Part shown: positions 45,543 through 54,221 of the stretch, piece after piece
Layout: every line of letters starts with the position of its first letter
Numbering within the stretch: the first letter of the stretch is position 1
Source of the DNA: Pseudomonadota bacterium
Lineage (GTDB): Bacteria; Myxococcota_A; UBA796; GCA-2862545
NCBI GenBank assembly: GCA_023954855.1
Contig: JAGSGY010000026.1
Span: forward strand, 1 to 63,178
Direction: 5' to 3'
Length of the DNA: 63,178 nucleotides
Notes under the pieces: generated by a model
The model's database searches: none
Told to the model about the DNA's origin: nothing
The model's input: only the letters and a program-made list of their open reading frames with translations
Translations under genes and position numbers: made by a program

Positions 45543-47399
45543 ATGGCCGACATGCGTCATCTTATTTCTCTGCTCCTGCTCACTGCCTGTGGTGAGAATC
45601 TTGGCCAGCTGCCGAACCGGCCTGGTGGAAACCCGGTCGCGCCTGACATCGCGCTGTTTCCGTACCCGGCGGATCTGTATGTGAGCGATGGCCGCGTCGC
45701 CTTCGAGCCAGACGGTCTTCCGGACGAGATGACGCCTGAGCTGTTTGCGGATGGTGATGGTTTCTCGCGCATCACGCCGATCCTCACGTGGCTCGATGGC
45801 GGCTTCGACAAGGACAGCCTTCCAGATCCCACCGATGGCGGGGCCACCATCGCCGATGGCGCTCCGATCTGGCTCATCGACGCGCTCACCGGTGAGCGGG
45901 TGCCGCACCTTGCCGAGCTCGATGGCTACGCCGATGCGCCCGAGGAAGCCACGCTAATCATTCGCCCACTCCGTGTGCTCGAGCCCTCGACGCCGCACGT
46001 CGTCCTGCTGAGGAGTGCGCTCCTGCGGGCAGATGGCAGTGCACACACGCCCACCGAGGCCTTTCGCGCCCTTCGAGACGGTATCCGAACCGACACCGAT
46101 GAAGTCGAGGCCCAGCGCGAGGACTACGAGATTGTGAACGAGGCCATTGCGGGCGAAGGACTGGATCCCGAGGACGTCTACAGCGCGTGGATGTTCACGA
46201 CTGCCAGCCGCGAGCACGTGACGGGGCCAAGCCATCGTCTCGCGGCGATCATGGATGAGGCCGAGCTCGGCACCGCGACCCTCGAAGCGCCGGTTCGCTC
46301 CGGGCCCAACGACCTGATCATCGGTAGCTTCACCGCTCCGAACTTCCTTGATGACGACTCGCGCATTCAGGTCGATGCCGACGGCGAACCGATTCAGCAG
46401 GGCACGGCCGAGGTGGCCTTCGCGGTCACGGTTCCCGACAGCGTTACCGAGACGCGCCCGGTGATTGCCTTTGGCCACGGCTTCTTCTCGTCCATCGAGG
46501 AGCCGACCTGGAGCGCCGCGCAGGCGGGCTTGCAGCCCTGGGCCATGTCAGCGGTCGCGACCGACTTCTTGGGCTTCAATGAGGCTTCCCAGCTCTCTTC
46601 GGCAGGCGTGCTTGCCGGGGACTTCGCTCGTCTGCCCGAGATCGTGGATCAGCAGCGGCAATCCCAGGCCAACTTCACCGCTATGGCGCGCGTGGTTCGC
46701 GAGCAGCTCGCGTCGACGCTGACTGTCGACAAGGGCGATGGCAGCTTCCTCCCTCTCGACGCGTCGAACATGCCGTACGCCGGCGCGAGCAACGGCGGCA
46801 CTCAGGGCTTGGTGATCATGGCGACGTCGAGCCAGTTCGATCGGGGCTGCGCTGTCGTTCCGGGCGGCGGCTGGTCGCACATGATGCAGCGTGCGGTGCA
46901 GTGGAACACCCTCGGCGGAATCATGCGGGACAAGTACCCGAATGAGCATGAGATGCAGCTCGCCCTAGCGCTGTCTCAGCAGCTCTTCGATTCGGTCGAC
47001 TCCATGAACTACATGGACGCGCTGGTCGAGAACCGGGTCGACGGGCGCACCGACGTGAAGATTCAGCTGCACGAGGCGGTGGGCGACACCCAGGTGAGCA
47101 ACTTCGTCTCCGAGATCCTCGCTCGCACCATCGACATGCCGCTTGTGGGCCCTTCTCCGCGCGAGATCTGGGGCCTTGAAGAAGTCATCATCGACGCGCC
47201 CCGCACCGACATGAACACGGCGCTGTACGTGTACGACGAGGGCCACGACCCGCTGCCCCTCGACAACGTGGCTCCCGCGGAAGAGAACGGAACCCACGAC
47301 GGCGTGCGAAAGCTCCAGTCGTACATCGACCACGTGGGGCCCTTCCTCGAGGATGGCAGCTACGTCTACGCCTGCGAGGGAAGCTGTGACCCCAACTGA
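45543..47399 (+). CDS. Alpha/beta-hydrolase-like lipoprotein
   Basis: The 618-residue protein has a lipobox (LLTAC, Cys16). The N-terminal third is a beta-rich region typical of large secreted lipase-like proteins (FPYPADLY, DGFSRITPILTWLDGGFD, YADAPEEATLIIRPLRVLEP). The second part is an alpha/beta hydrolase with an AFGHGFF turn and the nucleophile elbow GAS416NGG. Acid and His residues can be assigned only loosely (a late EGHDPLP). It probably hydrolyses an ester or lipid at the surface. The start could also be ATG 45552. Its last 14 bases overlap the next gene. Confidence 0.86.
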   Translation: MADMRHLISLLLLTACGENLGQLPNRPGGNPVAPDIALFPYPADLYVSDGRVAFEPDGLPDEMTPELFADGDGFSRITPILTWLDGGFDKDSLPDPTDGGATIADGAPIWLIDALTGERVPHLAELDGYADAPEEATLIIRPLRVLEPSTPHVVLLRSALLRADGSAHTPTEAFRALRDGIRTDTDEVEAQREDYEIVNEAIAGEGLDPEDVYSAWMFTTASREHVTGPSHRLAAIMDEAELGTATLEAPVRSGPNDLIIGSFTAPNFLDDDSRIQVDADGEPIQQGTAEVAFAVTVPDSVTETRPVIAFGHGFFSSIEEPTWSAAQAGLQPWAMSAVATDFLGFNEASQLSSAGVLAGDFARLPEIVDQQRQSQANFTAMARVVREQLASTLTVDKGDGSFLPLDASNMPYAGASNGGTQGLVIMATSSQFDRGCAVVPGGGWSHMMQRAVQWNTLGGIMRDKYPNEHEMQLALALSQQLFDSVDSMNYMDALVENRVDGRTDVKIQLHEAVGDTQVSNFVSEILARTIDMPLVGPSPREIWGLEEVIIDAPRTDMNTALYVYDEGHDPLPLDNVAPAEENGTHDGVRKLQSYIDHVGPFLEDGSYVYACEGSCDPN

Positions 47400-47988
47400 A
47401 CCCTGGTCCGACATCCTCTCCTTCTGGTTCGGCAATACCGATGCCGAAGGTGGCTTCACCGAGTCGCGGAACGCGCTTTGGTGGGGCAAGGACCCCGACG
47501 TCGATGCGGCGATTCGGGAGCGATTTGGCAAGCGGATTGACCAAGCCTCGGCGGGAGAGCTCGACTGGGCCGCGGATCCGAGGGGCCGGCTCGCATTGGT
47601 GCTCCTCATCGACCAGATGCGTCGCAATGCCTTTCGCGACACCGCCGAGATGTACGGCGCCGACCCGGTCGCGCGTGCGCTGGTCCTCGAGGGCCTGGAA
47701 CAAGGCGCCGATGTGCGCCTCGATCCGATGCAGCGGGTGTTCTTCTACCTTCCGCTCGAGCACTCGGAACAGCTCGCGCATCAACAGCGCTGCGTGGAGT
47801 TGTGTGAGGCGTTGGCCGCCTCGGTTTCGGCCAAGCGCGACGTCTACGCCAACATGGTGACCTACGCGATCCGTCATCGAGACATTGTGGAGCGCTTTGG
47901 CCGCTTTCCGCATCGCAACGCGATCCTCGGGCGGTCGTCGACGCCAGAAGAGGTGGAGTTCCTGCAACAGCCGGGCTCGTCTTTCTGA
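47386..47988 (+). CDS. DUF924 family protein
   Basis: GTG 47386, with GAGGGAAG just ahead and 14 bases inside the previous gene, starts a 200-residue protein. The family pattern is clear: ILSFWFG, WWGKDPDVDAAIRERFG, AGELDWAADPRGRLALVLLIDQMRRNAFRDTAEMYGADPVA, QRVFFYLPLEHSE and FPHRNAILGR. Members are helical, TPR-like cytosolic proteins of unknown role. Confidence 0.93.
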   Translation: MTPTEPWSDILSFWFGNTDAEGGFTESRNALWWGKDPDVDAAIRERFGKRIDQASAGELDWAADPRGRLALVLLIDQMRRNAFRDTAEMYGADPVARALVLEGLEQGADVRLDPMQRVFFYLPLEHSEQLAHQQRCVELCEALAASVSAKRDVYANMVTYAIRHRDIVERFGRFPHRNAILGRSSTPEEVEFLQQPGSSF

Positions 47989-48024
47989 CCTTCGGTATCC
48001 TAGGCGTCTGCCTGGGAGAGCGTG

Positions 48025-49497
48025 ATGGACGAGAAGCTGGTGCTGACGGTCTTCCGAGAGGGGGTGCTCCAGACTCGCGGCTCGCAGATGCCGAAGACCT
48101 GGGAAGAAGTTGCGGCGTTTGTCGGAAAGCCGCTGCCGGACGCCGGCAAGCCCAAGACGGCGTATTCGCTGTGGTCCTTCGGCGTGTACCCAGGCAACGC
48201 CTACAAGGCCGCCGCCGCACAGAACATCCGAGCGCTCGTGCTCGACTACGACGCGGACCCCGAGATCAGTGCTGAGCGCATCGCTGAGCTCTGGGGCGAG
48301 GTGGCCTACGCGGCCCACACGACGTTCTCGAACTTCCGGCCCAAGCATGGGGCTCCGCCTCTTCCTCGGTGGCGAGTAATCATCCCGCTCGCGAGAGCAG
48401 TGTCGGTGGCCGAGTGCGGTGATCTGCTGCAGTGGGCACAGAACCGCTCGAAGACCGTCGGCGATGTCGACGCTGGACAGTGGTTCATCATGCCTGTCGA
48501 CCGGTCGGCGACGAGTGAGCGCACCGGGTACAAGAGCGCGGTGAACAGCGGATCCTGGCTCGATCCTGATCAGTGTCTGCGCGAGCTGGCGCGCGTGCGA
48601 GCCCAGGAGGGACGTGCCGAGCAGCTGTCTCGCCTTCGCGAGCGCGGGGCCATGCCGATTGCCGATCTGCTCGCCGGTGCGCTCAAGGGCATCGAGGCTC
48701 GCTCCTCGGGACTGGAGCCGCCCATTCCTGTGCCGTGGCCGACGCTTGCCCAGGCGCTCGGGGGAGGGCTTCGCCCCGGTATCCACTTGATCACCGGCGT
48801 TCCCGGCTCGGGGCGTACCCAGGTGGCGCTGGAGATCGCGATGCACGCGGCGCAATCGTACGTGCCCACGATGTTTGTAGGCCTGTCGGTGGGCCCACAG
48901 CAGCTGATCGCTCGAGCGCTAGCGATTGCCGCGGGCGTTCCGTGGTCGGTGCTGTGGAATGGTGCGGACCCCGAGACACTGAAGTTGGCGCGCGCGCAGG
49001 CGAACGAGCTCGCCGGCCTGCCGCTTTCGCTTCAGACGGCGACGCGCTCGGGCTGGGGAGCCGACTACATCTACGACTACGCCGAGACCTTTGCGGTAGC
49101 CCACGAGGCGCGTCCGTTCCTGTTCGTGCTCGACGGTGTGCAGCTGCTCGCCGCGCCGGGCAACACCCCCGCACTCGAACGGCGGCAGCGCGTGCTCCGT
49201 GCGATTGCCGAGGCCCGCGCCGCGGTTCAAAACCTCGGTGCGGTCGTGGTGATGGTGAGCCACTCCAGCCCGCAGCCAAGTCCAGGCATCCCTGGCGAGG
49301 TCGATGCGTCCGAGTGGCTGGGACGTGACGAGATGCTCCGCGAGCTCGAAGCGGCGGCCGATAGCGCACTGCCCCTCGTAAGTATTCGCGAGGGTGTGGC
49401 GCTGGGGCTGGCCAAGGTCAGAGCCGCGGACGGTCTGCGTCCCGACCGGGGATGGCTGAACCTGCATTCCCACGACGGTCGCTTCGTCGAGGGCTAG
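48025..49497 (+). CDS. Primase-like / RecA-type ATPase fusion (primase-helicase-like)
   Basis: The 490-residue protein has two parts. Residues about 65-165 match the outline of an archaeo-eukaryotic primase (AEP): LVLDYDAD (the DxD), AAHTTFSNFRP with PRWRVIIPLARAVS after it, then DVDAGQWFIMP. Residues about 230-480 are a DnaB/RecA-type ATPase with a Walker A loop GVPGSGRTQ in which Arg replaces Lys, LFVLDGVQLL as Walker B, and VVMVSHSS as a DnaB-like motif. Such fusions are usual in phages and plasmids, yet no phage gene lies nearby. Start ATG 48025 follows GGGAG. Activity is uncertain because of the Arg. Its stop shares CTAG with the convergent protease gene. Confidence 0.8.
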   Translation: MDEKLVLTVFREGVLQTRGSQMPKTWEEVAAFVGKPLPDAGKPKTAYSLWSFGVYPGNAYKAAAAQNIRALVLDYDADPEISAERIAELWGEVAYAAHTTFSNFRPKHGAPPLPRWRVIIPLARAVSVAECGDLLQWAQNRSKTVGDVDAGQWFIMPVDRSATSERTGYKSAVNSGSWLDPDQCLRELARVRAQEGRAEQLSRLRERGAMPIADLLAGALKGIEARSSGLEPPIPVPWPTLAQALGGGLRPGIHLITGVPGSGRTQVALEIAMHAAQSYVPTMFVGLSVGPQQLIARALAIAAGVPWSVLWNGADPETLKLARAQANELAGLPLSLQTATRSGWGADYIYDYAETFAVAHEARPFLFVLDGVQLLAAPGNTPALERRQRVLRAIAEARAAVQNLGAVVVMVSHSSPQPSPGIPGEVDASEWLGRDEMLRELEAAADSALPLVSIREGVALGLAKVRAADGLRPDRGWLNLHSHDGRFVEG

Positions 49498-50651
49498 CTC
49501 CGTCGGCGCCTGATGCCGAGCAGTCCGAGAAGTCCGAGGCTCCACCCAGCCACAGGACTCGGGCTCGTGGTGCAGCCGCAGCCGGTCTCGGCCACGGTCA
49601 CGTCGATGAACACTTCGGTGACCCCGGGCGGCACGTGGTCGTCAGCGACAGAGAGTACAAAGCTGTCGGGGCCGATGTAGCCCTTCTCGGCCTTGTAGAT
49701 GAGCTTGCGGTCGTTCTTGATCTGCACGGTGCCGTGGGCGGGTGCAGCTGCGAGTCCGGTCGTGAATGCCGTTGAATCACTGTCGGTGACCGTGAAGGTG
49801 GTCGAGTCACGGCCGTTCTTGTTGACGACGTCGAAGGGTTCGACCGTCACGACGGGCAGCGCATTGCACTCGGGAACGGCGGTCACGTCGCCGCCAGAGG
49901 TGCTCTGAATCCAGTCCAGGAACGCGTCGGGGCGCGTGTAGACACCGCCGTCTCCGCACCTCACCGTGCCCTCGTAGTGGGGGCGCGAGGTGACGCCGAT
50001 GAGCACGTAGCCGTACTCAGTCTGCAGGTAGAGCGGACCGCCGGAGTCGCCGTTGCACGAGTCGAAGCCGTTTCCGCCTGCGACGATCTCTGAGCCAACG
50101 GGCGCGTTCTGGTCGCAGCCGTAGGTCTCGGTGCAGTTCGCGTCGGTCACCGAGACGGTGACTTCCATAAGGGCCGAGTTCTGCCCGCCACCATCGCTCT
50201 GGGTGCTGCCGAAGCCCACGGCCTGCGCTGTGGCGCCGTTGACGGCGAGTCCGTCGGTGCAGTCTTGCGAGATGGGACGCGGCGTGAACGAAGAAGCGGA
50301 GGCAAGGCGAAGTACGGCAATGTCGTGGCCGAAGCGGCGGTAGTCCGGGTGCGGGATGGCCGAGGTGACGGCAATCCACTCGCCCTGTCCCTGGTCCCAC
50401 GAGTTGATCGAGCCGAGCACGACGTGCGACACGCCTCCGTCGAGACAATGCGCGGCGGTGAGCACGGTCTGCGGGCCGACCAAGGTGCCGGTGCAGCCGA
50501 CGTATCCGCCGATCACGATGCCCGCGGTGTCATCCCACTTGCCCGCCGGCGCGGCGTTGCCGCCCACAATCGGGGGCGCCACGAAGCCGGTGTCGAAGCC
50601 GGTGTCTTGCGCCACAGCGAGGGGCGCGAGTGCGAGAAGGAGTGCAAGCAT
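49494..50651 (-). CDS. Trypsin-like serine protease with MYXO-CTERM
   Basis: Signal peptide (MLALLLALAPLAVA), then QDTGFDTG, then a trypsin domain with IVGG activation site, TAAH68C, HDIAVLRL and CNGDSGGP, so all three catalytic residues are present. It has Cys pairs for disulfides. A cadherin/Ig-like beta domain follows (TTFTVTDSDSTAF, GYIGPDSFVLSVADDH). The C-terminus GCGCTTSPSPVAGW, then LGLLGLLG and RRRRS is a classic MYXO-CTERM that should be processed by a myxosortase and anchor the protein at the cell surface. It is third in a tandem paralogous set, 6 bases after the middle gene. Confidence 0.94.
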   Translation of the reverse strand: MLALLLALAPLAVAQDTGFDTGFVAPPIVGGNAAPAGKWDDTAGIVIGGYVGCTGTLVGPQTVLTAAHCLDGGVSHVVLGSINSWDQGQGEWIAVTSAIPHPDYRRFGHDIAVLRLASASSFTPRPISQDCTDGLAVNGATAQAVGFGSTQSDGGGQNSALMEVTVSVTDANCTETYGCDQNAPVGSEIVAGGNGFDSCNGDSGGPLYLQTEYGYVLIGVTSRPHYEGTVRCGDGGVYTRPDAFLDWIQSTSGGDVTAVPECNALPVVTVEPFDVVNKNGRDSTTFTVTDSDSTAFTTGLAAAPAHGTVQIKNDRKLIYKAEKGYIGPDSFVLSVADDHVPPGVTEVFIDVTVAETGCGCTTSPSPVAGWSLGLLGLLGIRRRRS

Positions 50652-50657
50652 GCGGCC

Positions 50658-51839
50658 CTACTCCCGGCGGCGGCGAAGGAGGACGAGACCCGCCAAGCCG
50701 AGAGACCACAGTCCCATGGGCTCCGCTCCCGTTGCGCAACCACAGGTGTTTCCGTCGACAACGACGAGAGGCACGACCACATCGGTGGCGTTGCCGTAAT
50801 CGTCGACCACCCTGAAGGTGAATTGGTCACGGCCCTCGTAGACGCCGTCTCCGACGTAGCGGAGCGTCGAGTCGTTCGGGATCTCGATCAGGCCGTTCGC
50901 GGGCGGAACAGGCAGCTCAAAGGTCCACGAGGTCGAGTCGGGGTCGGTGATCGTGAAGCTCGTCGTGGAGTTGCCCTTGTTTCCGACGGCGCCGAACGAC
51001 TCCACCTCGACGATGGGGGAGGCGTTGCACTGGGGCCGCAGCAGAGGGTCCGTGGTCTGCTGCTGAATCCAGTCGATGAAGGTGTCGGCGCGGGTGTAGA
51101 TGCCGTTGCCTCCGCAGGCGTAGCCGGTCTGCTGGGCTGCGTAGCTGGCCCGACTGACGACGCCGAGCAGCGTGTAGCCTTGCGGCGTCTGCAGGTAGAG
51201 CGGGCCGCCGGAGTCGCCAAAGCAGGAGTCGACGCCGTTTGCACCCGCCGTCATCTCGCCCAGGGGCGGCATGATCTCGGAGCAGTACCAGTCCTCGCTG
51301 CAGTCGTGGTCGGTGATGACCGTCGACGCTTCCTTGAGCTGCGAGTTCTGGCCGCCACCGTCAGCGCGGTCCGAGCCGAAGCCAACGATGTGTACGGCGG
51401 CGCCATCCTGAATCAGCGGGGTGCTGCAGTCGACGGCGAAGGCGCGGGGCTGCACGCCCTGGACCGGCTGCTGGAGCCGAATGACGGCGATGTCGAAGCC
51501 GCCGACCTGGTCGTTGCCGTAGCTCGGATGGTTCACCGTGCTCGACGCCGGGTACCAGTCGCCCTGGCTCTGATCGTAGTAGTTCGTGGTTCCGACCACG
51601 ACGCCCTGGACGCCGTTGTTCTCATTGCAGTGCGCGGCGGTCAGCACGGTCTGTGGGCCGATCAGCGTACCGGTGCACACCGAGTCCCGGGTGGAGACCA
51701 AGACGGTGTCCAGCCAGTTGCCGGGCTGCACGACGCTACCGCCGACGACCGGAGGGGGCGCGTAGCCAGTGTCCTCGAAGCCAGTGTCCTGGGCGGAGGC
51801 GGTCGCGAGGGTCAGGGCGAGAAACGCTGAAATAGTCAT
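50658..51839 (-). CDS. Trypsin-like serine protease with MYXO-CTERM
   Basis: This paralogue of the flanking genes begins at ATG 51839 (frame open to 51938 but without a signal peptide further up). The signal peptide is followed by QDTGFEDTGY and a trypsin domain with TAAH70C, FDIAVIRL and CFGDSGGP, so it should be active. An Ig/cadherin-like domain (TSFTITDPDSTSW, GRDQFTFRVVDDYG) and the tail CGCATGAEPMGLW, then LGLAGLVLL and RRRRE, a MYXO-CTERM, follow. It is 393 residues and lies between its two paralogues. Confidence 0.93.
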   Translation of the reverse strand: MTISAFLALTLATASAQDTGFEDTGYAPPPVVGGSVVQPGNWLDTVLVSTRDSVCTGTLIGPQTVLTAAHCNENNGVQGVVVGTTNYYDQSQGDWYPASSTVNHPSYGNDQVGGFDIAVIRLQQPVQGVQPRAFAVDCSTPLIQDGAAVHIVGFGSDRADGGGQNSQLKEASTVITDHDCSEDWYCSEIMPPLGEMTAGANGVDSCFGDSGGPLYLQTPQGYTLLGVVSRASYAAQQTGYACGGNGIYTRADTFIDWIQQQTTDPLLRPQCNASPIVEVESFGAVGNKGNSTTSFTITDPDSTSWTFELPVPPANGLIEIPNDSTLRYVGDGVYEGRDQFTFRVVDDYGNATDVVVPLVVVDGNTCGCATGAEPMGLWSLGLAGLVLLRRRRE

Positions 51840-51934
51840 AATTCTATCTCTCGGAGTTGGGTGGCACAGTACCTTCGCGATCTGCCACTGCCAACATACT
51901 CGGCACTTGCTCACATCCGCCTTACGATTGGCTC

Positions 51935-53104
51935 TCACACGGTATTGACGCGCCTCCGTCGACCCGCCAACAGCAGGGATCCAACGACTATAAACAGAGT
52001 CGATCCGCCGGTGTGTGTGCCGTTGTTACAACCGCATCCGAGAAAGCCCTTTCGGACCACATCGAGATCGACACCCACCACCGACTCATTGCCGTCGGGA
52101 TCTTGGACCTTCAGTGTGAAGCTGTCGGGGCCGGTGTAGTCGCGGTCCGCGCGAAAGCGGAGCTGGCTCGTCGTGAGGATGTCCACGAAGCCGTGCTCGG
52201 GCTGTTCGGGGAACAGGAAGGTGAACGGTCCATCGGGGTGGTCGCTGTCGGTCACGACGTAGGAGGTGCGGCCGCTTCCGCCCGATGCGACCGGGTCAAA
52301 GGGCTGGACTTCGATGATCGGGGTGCCGTCGCAGATGGGAAAGGCCAGCTCGTCTTGAGCAGCTTCTTCAATCCAGTTCTTGTAGGCATCGGCGCGGGTG
52401 AAGATGAACGAGTCGCCGCAGGCCTGGCTAGCCGAGGCCGCACTTCGCGATGCGATGCCCAGCAGCACGTCGCCGCTCGCTGTGGAGAGATAGGCGGGCG
52501 ATCCTTCGTCACCGGTACACGGACCCACGCCTTCGCCGCCCGCGAGAAACTCGGTGCCCTGCGGGGCTTCTTCGTCGCAGCCGTCCGAGGCATCGCACGC
52601 GAGGCTGGTGATGGCTCCGGTCACCGCGTTGAGGCGAGTGTTGGGGTCCACCTCGTCGACCCGAAGGGCACCAAAGCCGGCAAAGGTGAGGGGGGCATCG
52701 ACGGCGATAGCCTCGATGGCGCAGCCGTCGGCGATGGGGCGTGGCTCGAACTGGGAGGGTCGGGTCAGCTGCAGGACCGCGATGTCGAGGCCTTCGTTGA
52801 AGTACAGCGGGTGCATTTGGTAGGCGGCGACCGGAAGCAGCTCGCCTTGGCTCGACGCCCAGTCCTTGGAGCCGATAATCACGTGCGAGGCATCCGGGGC
52901 GCAGAGCGCGGTCGTGACGACCGTCTTTGGGCCTACCAAGGTGCCCGTGCACTTGTAGACGCCGCCTGAGAGAATGGCGACGGCGTCGTCGTAGCGGTCA
53001 GCACCCACCTGGGCCCCGCTGACGATCGGAGGCGCAACGGCGGTGTCGCCGGTGTCCTGTGCGCTTGCGGCAGGTGCGAGCGCGAGGAGCAGGGCCACAA
53101 TCAT
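51935..53104 (-). CDS. Trypsin-fold pseudoprotease with MYXO-CTERM
   Basis: ATG 53104 with GGAGG 7 bases before it begins a signal peptide, then QDTGDTAVAPP. The trypsin fold is kept (IVSG, KCTGTLVGP, disulfide Cys pairs), but the catalytic His is Leu67 (TTALC instead of TAAHC) and the Ser motif reads GDE200GSP instead of GDSGGP. The Asp (LDIAVLQL) is kept. It should therefore be inactive as a protease. The second domain (TSYVVTDSDHPDGPF, GPDSFTLKVQDPDG) and the tail (GCGCNN..., hydrophobic stretch, GRRRR) are like its paralogues. It is first in the tandem set and may bind substrate or regulate the other two. Confidence 0.9.
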   Translation of the reverse strand: MIVALLLALAPAASAQDTGDTAVAPPIVSGAQVGADRYDDAVAILSGGVYKCTGTLVGPKTVVTTALCAPDASHVIIGSKDWASSQGELLPVAAYQMHPLYFNEGLDIAVLQLTRPSQFEPRPIADGCAIEAIAVDAPLTFAGFGALRVDEVDPNTRLNAVTGAITSLACDASDGCDEEAPQGTEFLAGGEGVGPCTGDEGSPAYLSTASGDVLLGIASRSAASASQACGDSFIFTRADAYKNWIEEAAQDELAFPICDGTPIIEVQPFDPVASGGSGRTSYVVTDSDHPDGPFTFLFPEQPEHGFVDILTTSQLRFRADRDYTGPDSFTLKVQDPDGNESVVGVDLDVVRKGFLGCGCNNGTHTGGSTLFIVVGSLLLAGRRRRVNTV

Positions 53105-53251
53105 CAGAAGTCCTCCAGGGTGTGCCCCGCGATGGCTCGACCTCGGGGCACCGCACGGTACAGTGGGAGGGTAAGCGGTGCTTTCGCCGTCGTCGACGTT
53201 CGTCGAGATTTCGAGACAGAACGCCCTTGCCTTCGCCATTTCGGAGACCCC

Positions 53252-54115
53252 ATGGCCGAGCGTCCCGACCTCGACTACGCGATTCCTCGCCTGCGGGAGG
53301 CGGTGTGCGGACGCGTCGTCGAGACGGCGGCGGTTCTCGATCCGGTCGTGCTGCGACTCATGGAAAGAGGCACGCTCGAGAGTCTGGTAGAGGGCCACAC
53401 CATCGAGGGCGTGGAGCGGCGGGCGCAGTTTGCGCAGTTCCTTCTGAGTGGGGGGCGCTCGATCCTGGTGGCGCCCATGTTGGCAGGCCGCTTCGCGCTC
53501 GGGCAGAAGGGCAAGCGGCGGCGCAAAGACACCGTAGTCGTGGTGACGCTCGACGATGGCGTGGAGCTTCGCTACCGAGACGATGTGCGCATGGGGAAGG
53601 TCTACGTCTGCCAGACGGACGCGTGGTCCACCATCCCCGGGCTTCAGCAGCTCGGCCTAGACCCGCTCGATCCCGCGACCTACACGCTCGAGGCTTTCAC
53701 CAAGCGGATTCGCAAGCATCGGAACCAGGTTCGGCTGTTCCTGATGGACAAGAGCCAGATCGACGCGCTCGGAAACGCCTACGCAGACGAGGTGTTGTTC
53801 GCGGCAAAGCTGCACCCGAAGCTACGCTGCAACAAGCTCACGACGGCGCAGATTGCGAGCCTTCACGCTGCGGTGCGCGATGTATTGACCTCCGCTCTTC
53901 AGACTCTTGAGGAGCGCCAGCCCGCGCTGGACATCAAGCTGCGCGACTTCCTGAAGGTCCGGAACCGAAAGGGGGAGCCTTGCCCCGTGTGTGAGACGTC
54001 GATTCGCGTGGCCGGCGTCCGTGGATACGACAGCTTCTTCTGCCCGAGCTGTCAGCCGTCCGGGGGCGGTGGCGGTTTGGTCGACTGGAGCAAGCTTCGA
54101 GGCAAGCGCTCCTAA
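53252..54115 (+). CDS. Formamidopyrimidine-DNA glycosylase-like (Fpg/Nei family)
   Basis: The 287-residue protein has the Fpg/Nei layout: an N-terminal beta sandwich (MAERPDLDYAIPRLREAVCG), the H2TH region LGNAYADEVLFAAKLHP, and a C-terminal zinc finger CPVC...FFCPSCQP at about 243-270. GGAG lies 5 bases before ATG 53252, so the start is well supported. After Met removal the N-terminus would be Ala, not the catalytic Pro of Fpg/Nei, although Glu3 is kept. It may be a non-canonical or monofunctional glycosylase, or an inactive DNA-lesion binder. A longer frame upstream has no ribosome site. Confidence 0.88.
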   Translation: MAERPDLDYAIPRLREAVCGRVVETAAVLDPVVLRLMERGTLESLVEGHTIEGVERRAQFAQFLLSGGRSILVAPMLAGRFALGQKGKRRRKDTVVVVTLDDGVELRYRDDVRMGKVYVCQTDAWSTIPGLQQLGLDPLDPATYTLEAFTKRIRKHRNQVRLFLMDKSQIDALGNAYADEVLFAAKLHPKLRCNKLTTAQIASLHAAVRDVLTSALQTLEERQPALDIKLRDFLKVRNRKGEPCPVCETSIRVAGVRGYDSFFCPSCQPSGGGGGLVDWSKLRGKRS

Positions 54116-54136
54116 ACTGGGGCACGTGGATCCCAG

Positions 54137-54172
54137 TTGTCCCATCTTGGTGCGATCATTTTGTCCCGCACC
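54137..54172. promoter_or_regulatory. Candidate activator-binding sites for the sigma-54 promoter
   Basis: TTGTCCC occurs at 54137-54143 and 54161-54167, 24 bases apart. GGTGCG (54149-54154) and CGCACC (54167-54172) form an inverted repeat with 12 bases between. All lie about 60-95 bases before the expected start site, where bacterial enhancer-binding proteins usually sit. Confidence 0.4.
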
Positions 54173-54204
54173 GTGGAGAATGGCCTGCAATGGGCGGGTC
54201 GAAG

Positions 54205-54221
54205 TTGGCACGGCCCTTGCT
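54205..54221 (+). promoter_or_regulatory. Sigma-54 promoter of the M13 peptidase gene
   Basis: TTGGCACGGCCCTTGCT matches the RpoN consensus TGGCACG-N4-TTGC exactly, with GG at 54207 and GC at 54219, 12 bases apart as required. Transcription would start near 54232, 175 bases before the ATG at 54407. Confidence 0.8.

Noticed and set aside
48025-49497. Prophage or plasmid remnant around the primase-like gene
   Set aside because: No integrase, capsid, repeats, tRNA site or change in base composition was seen nearby.
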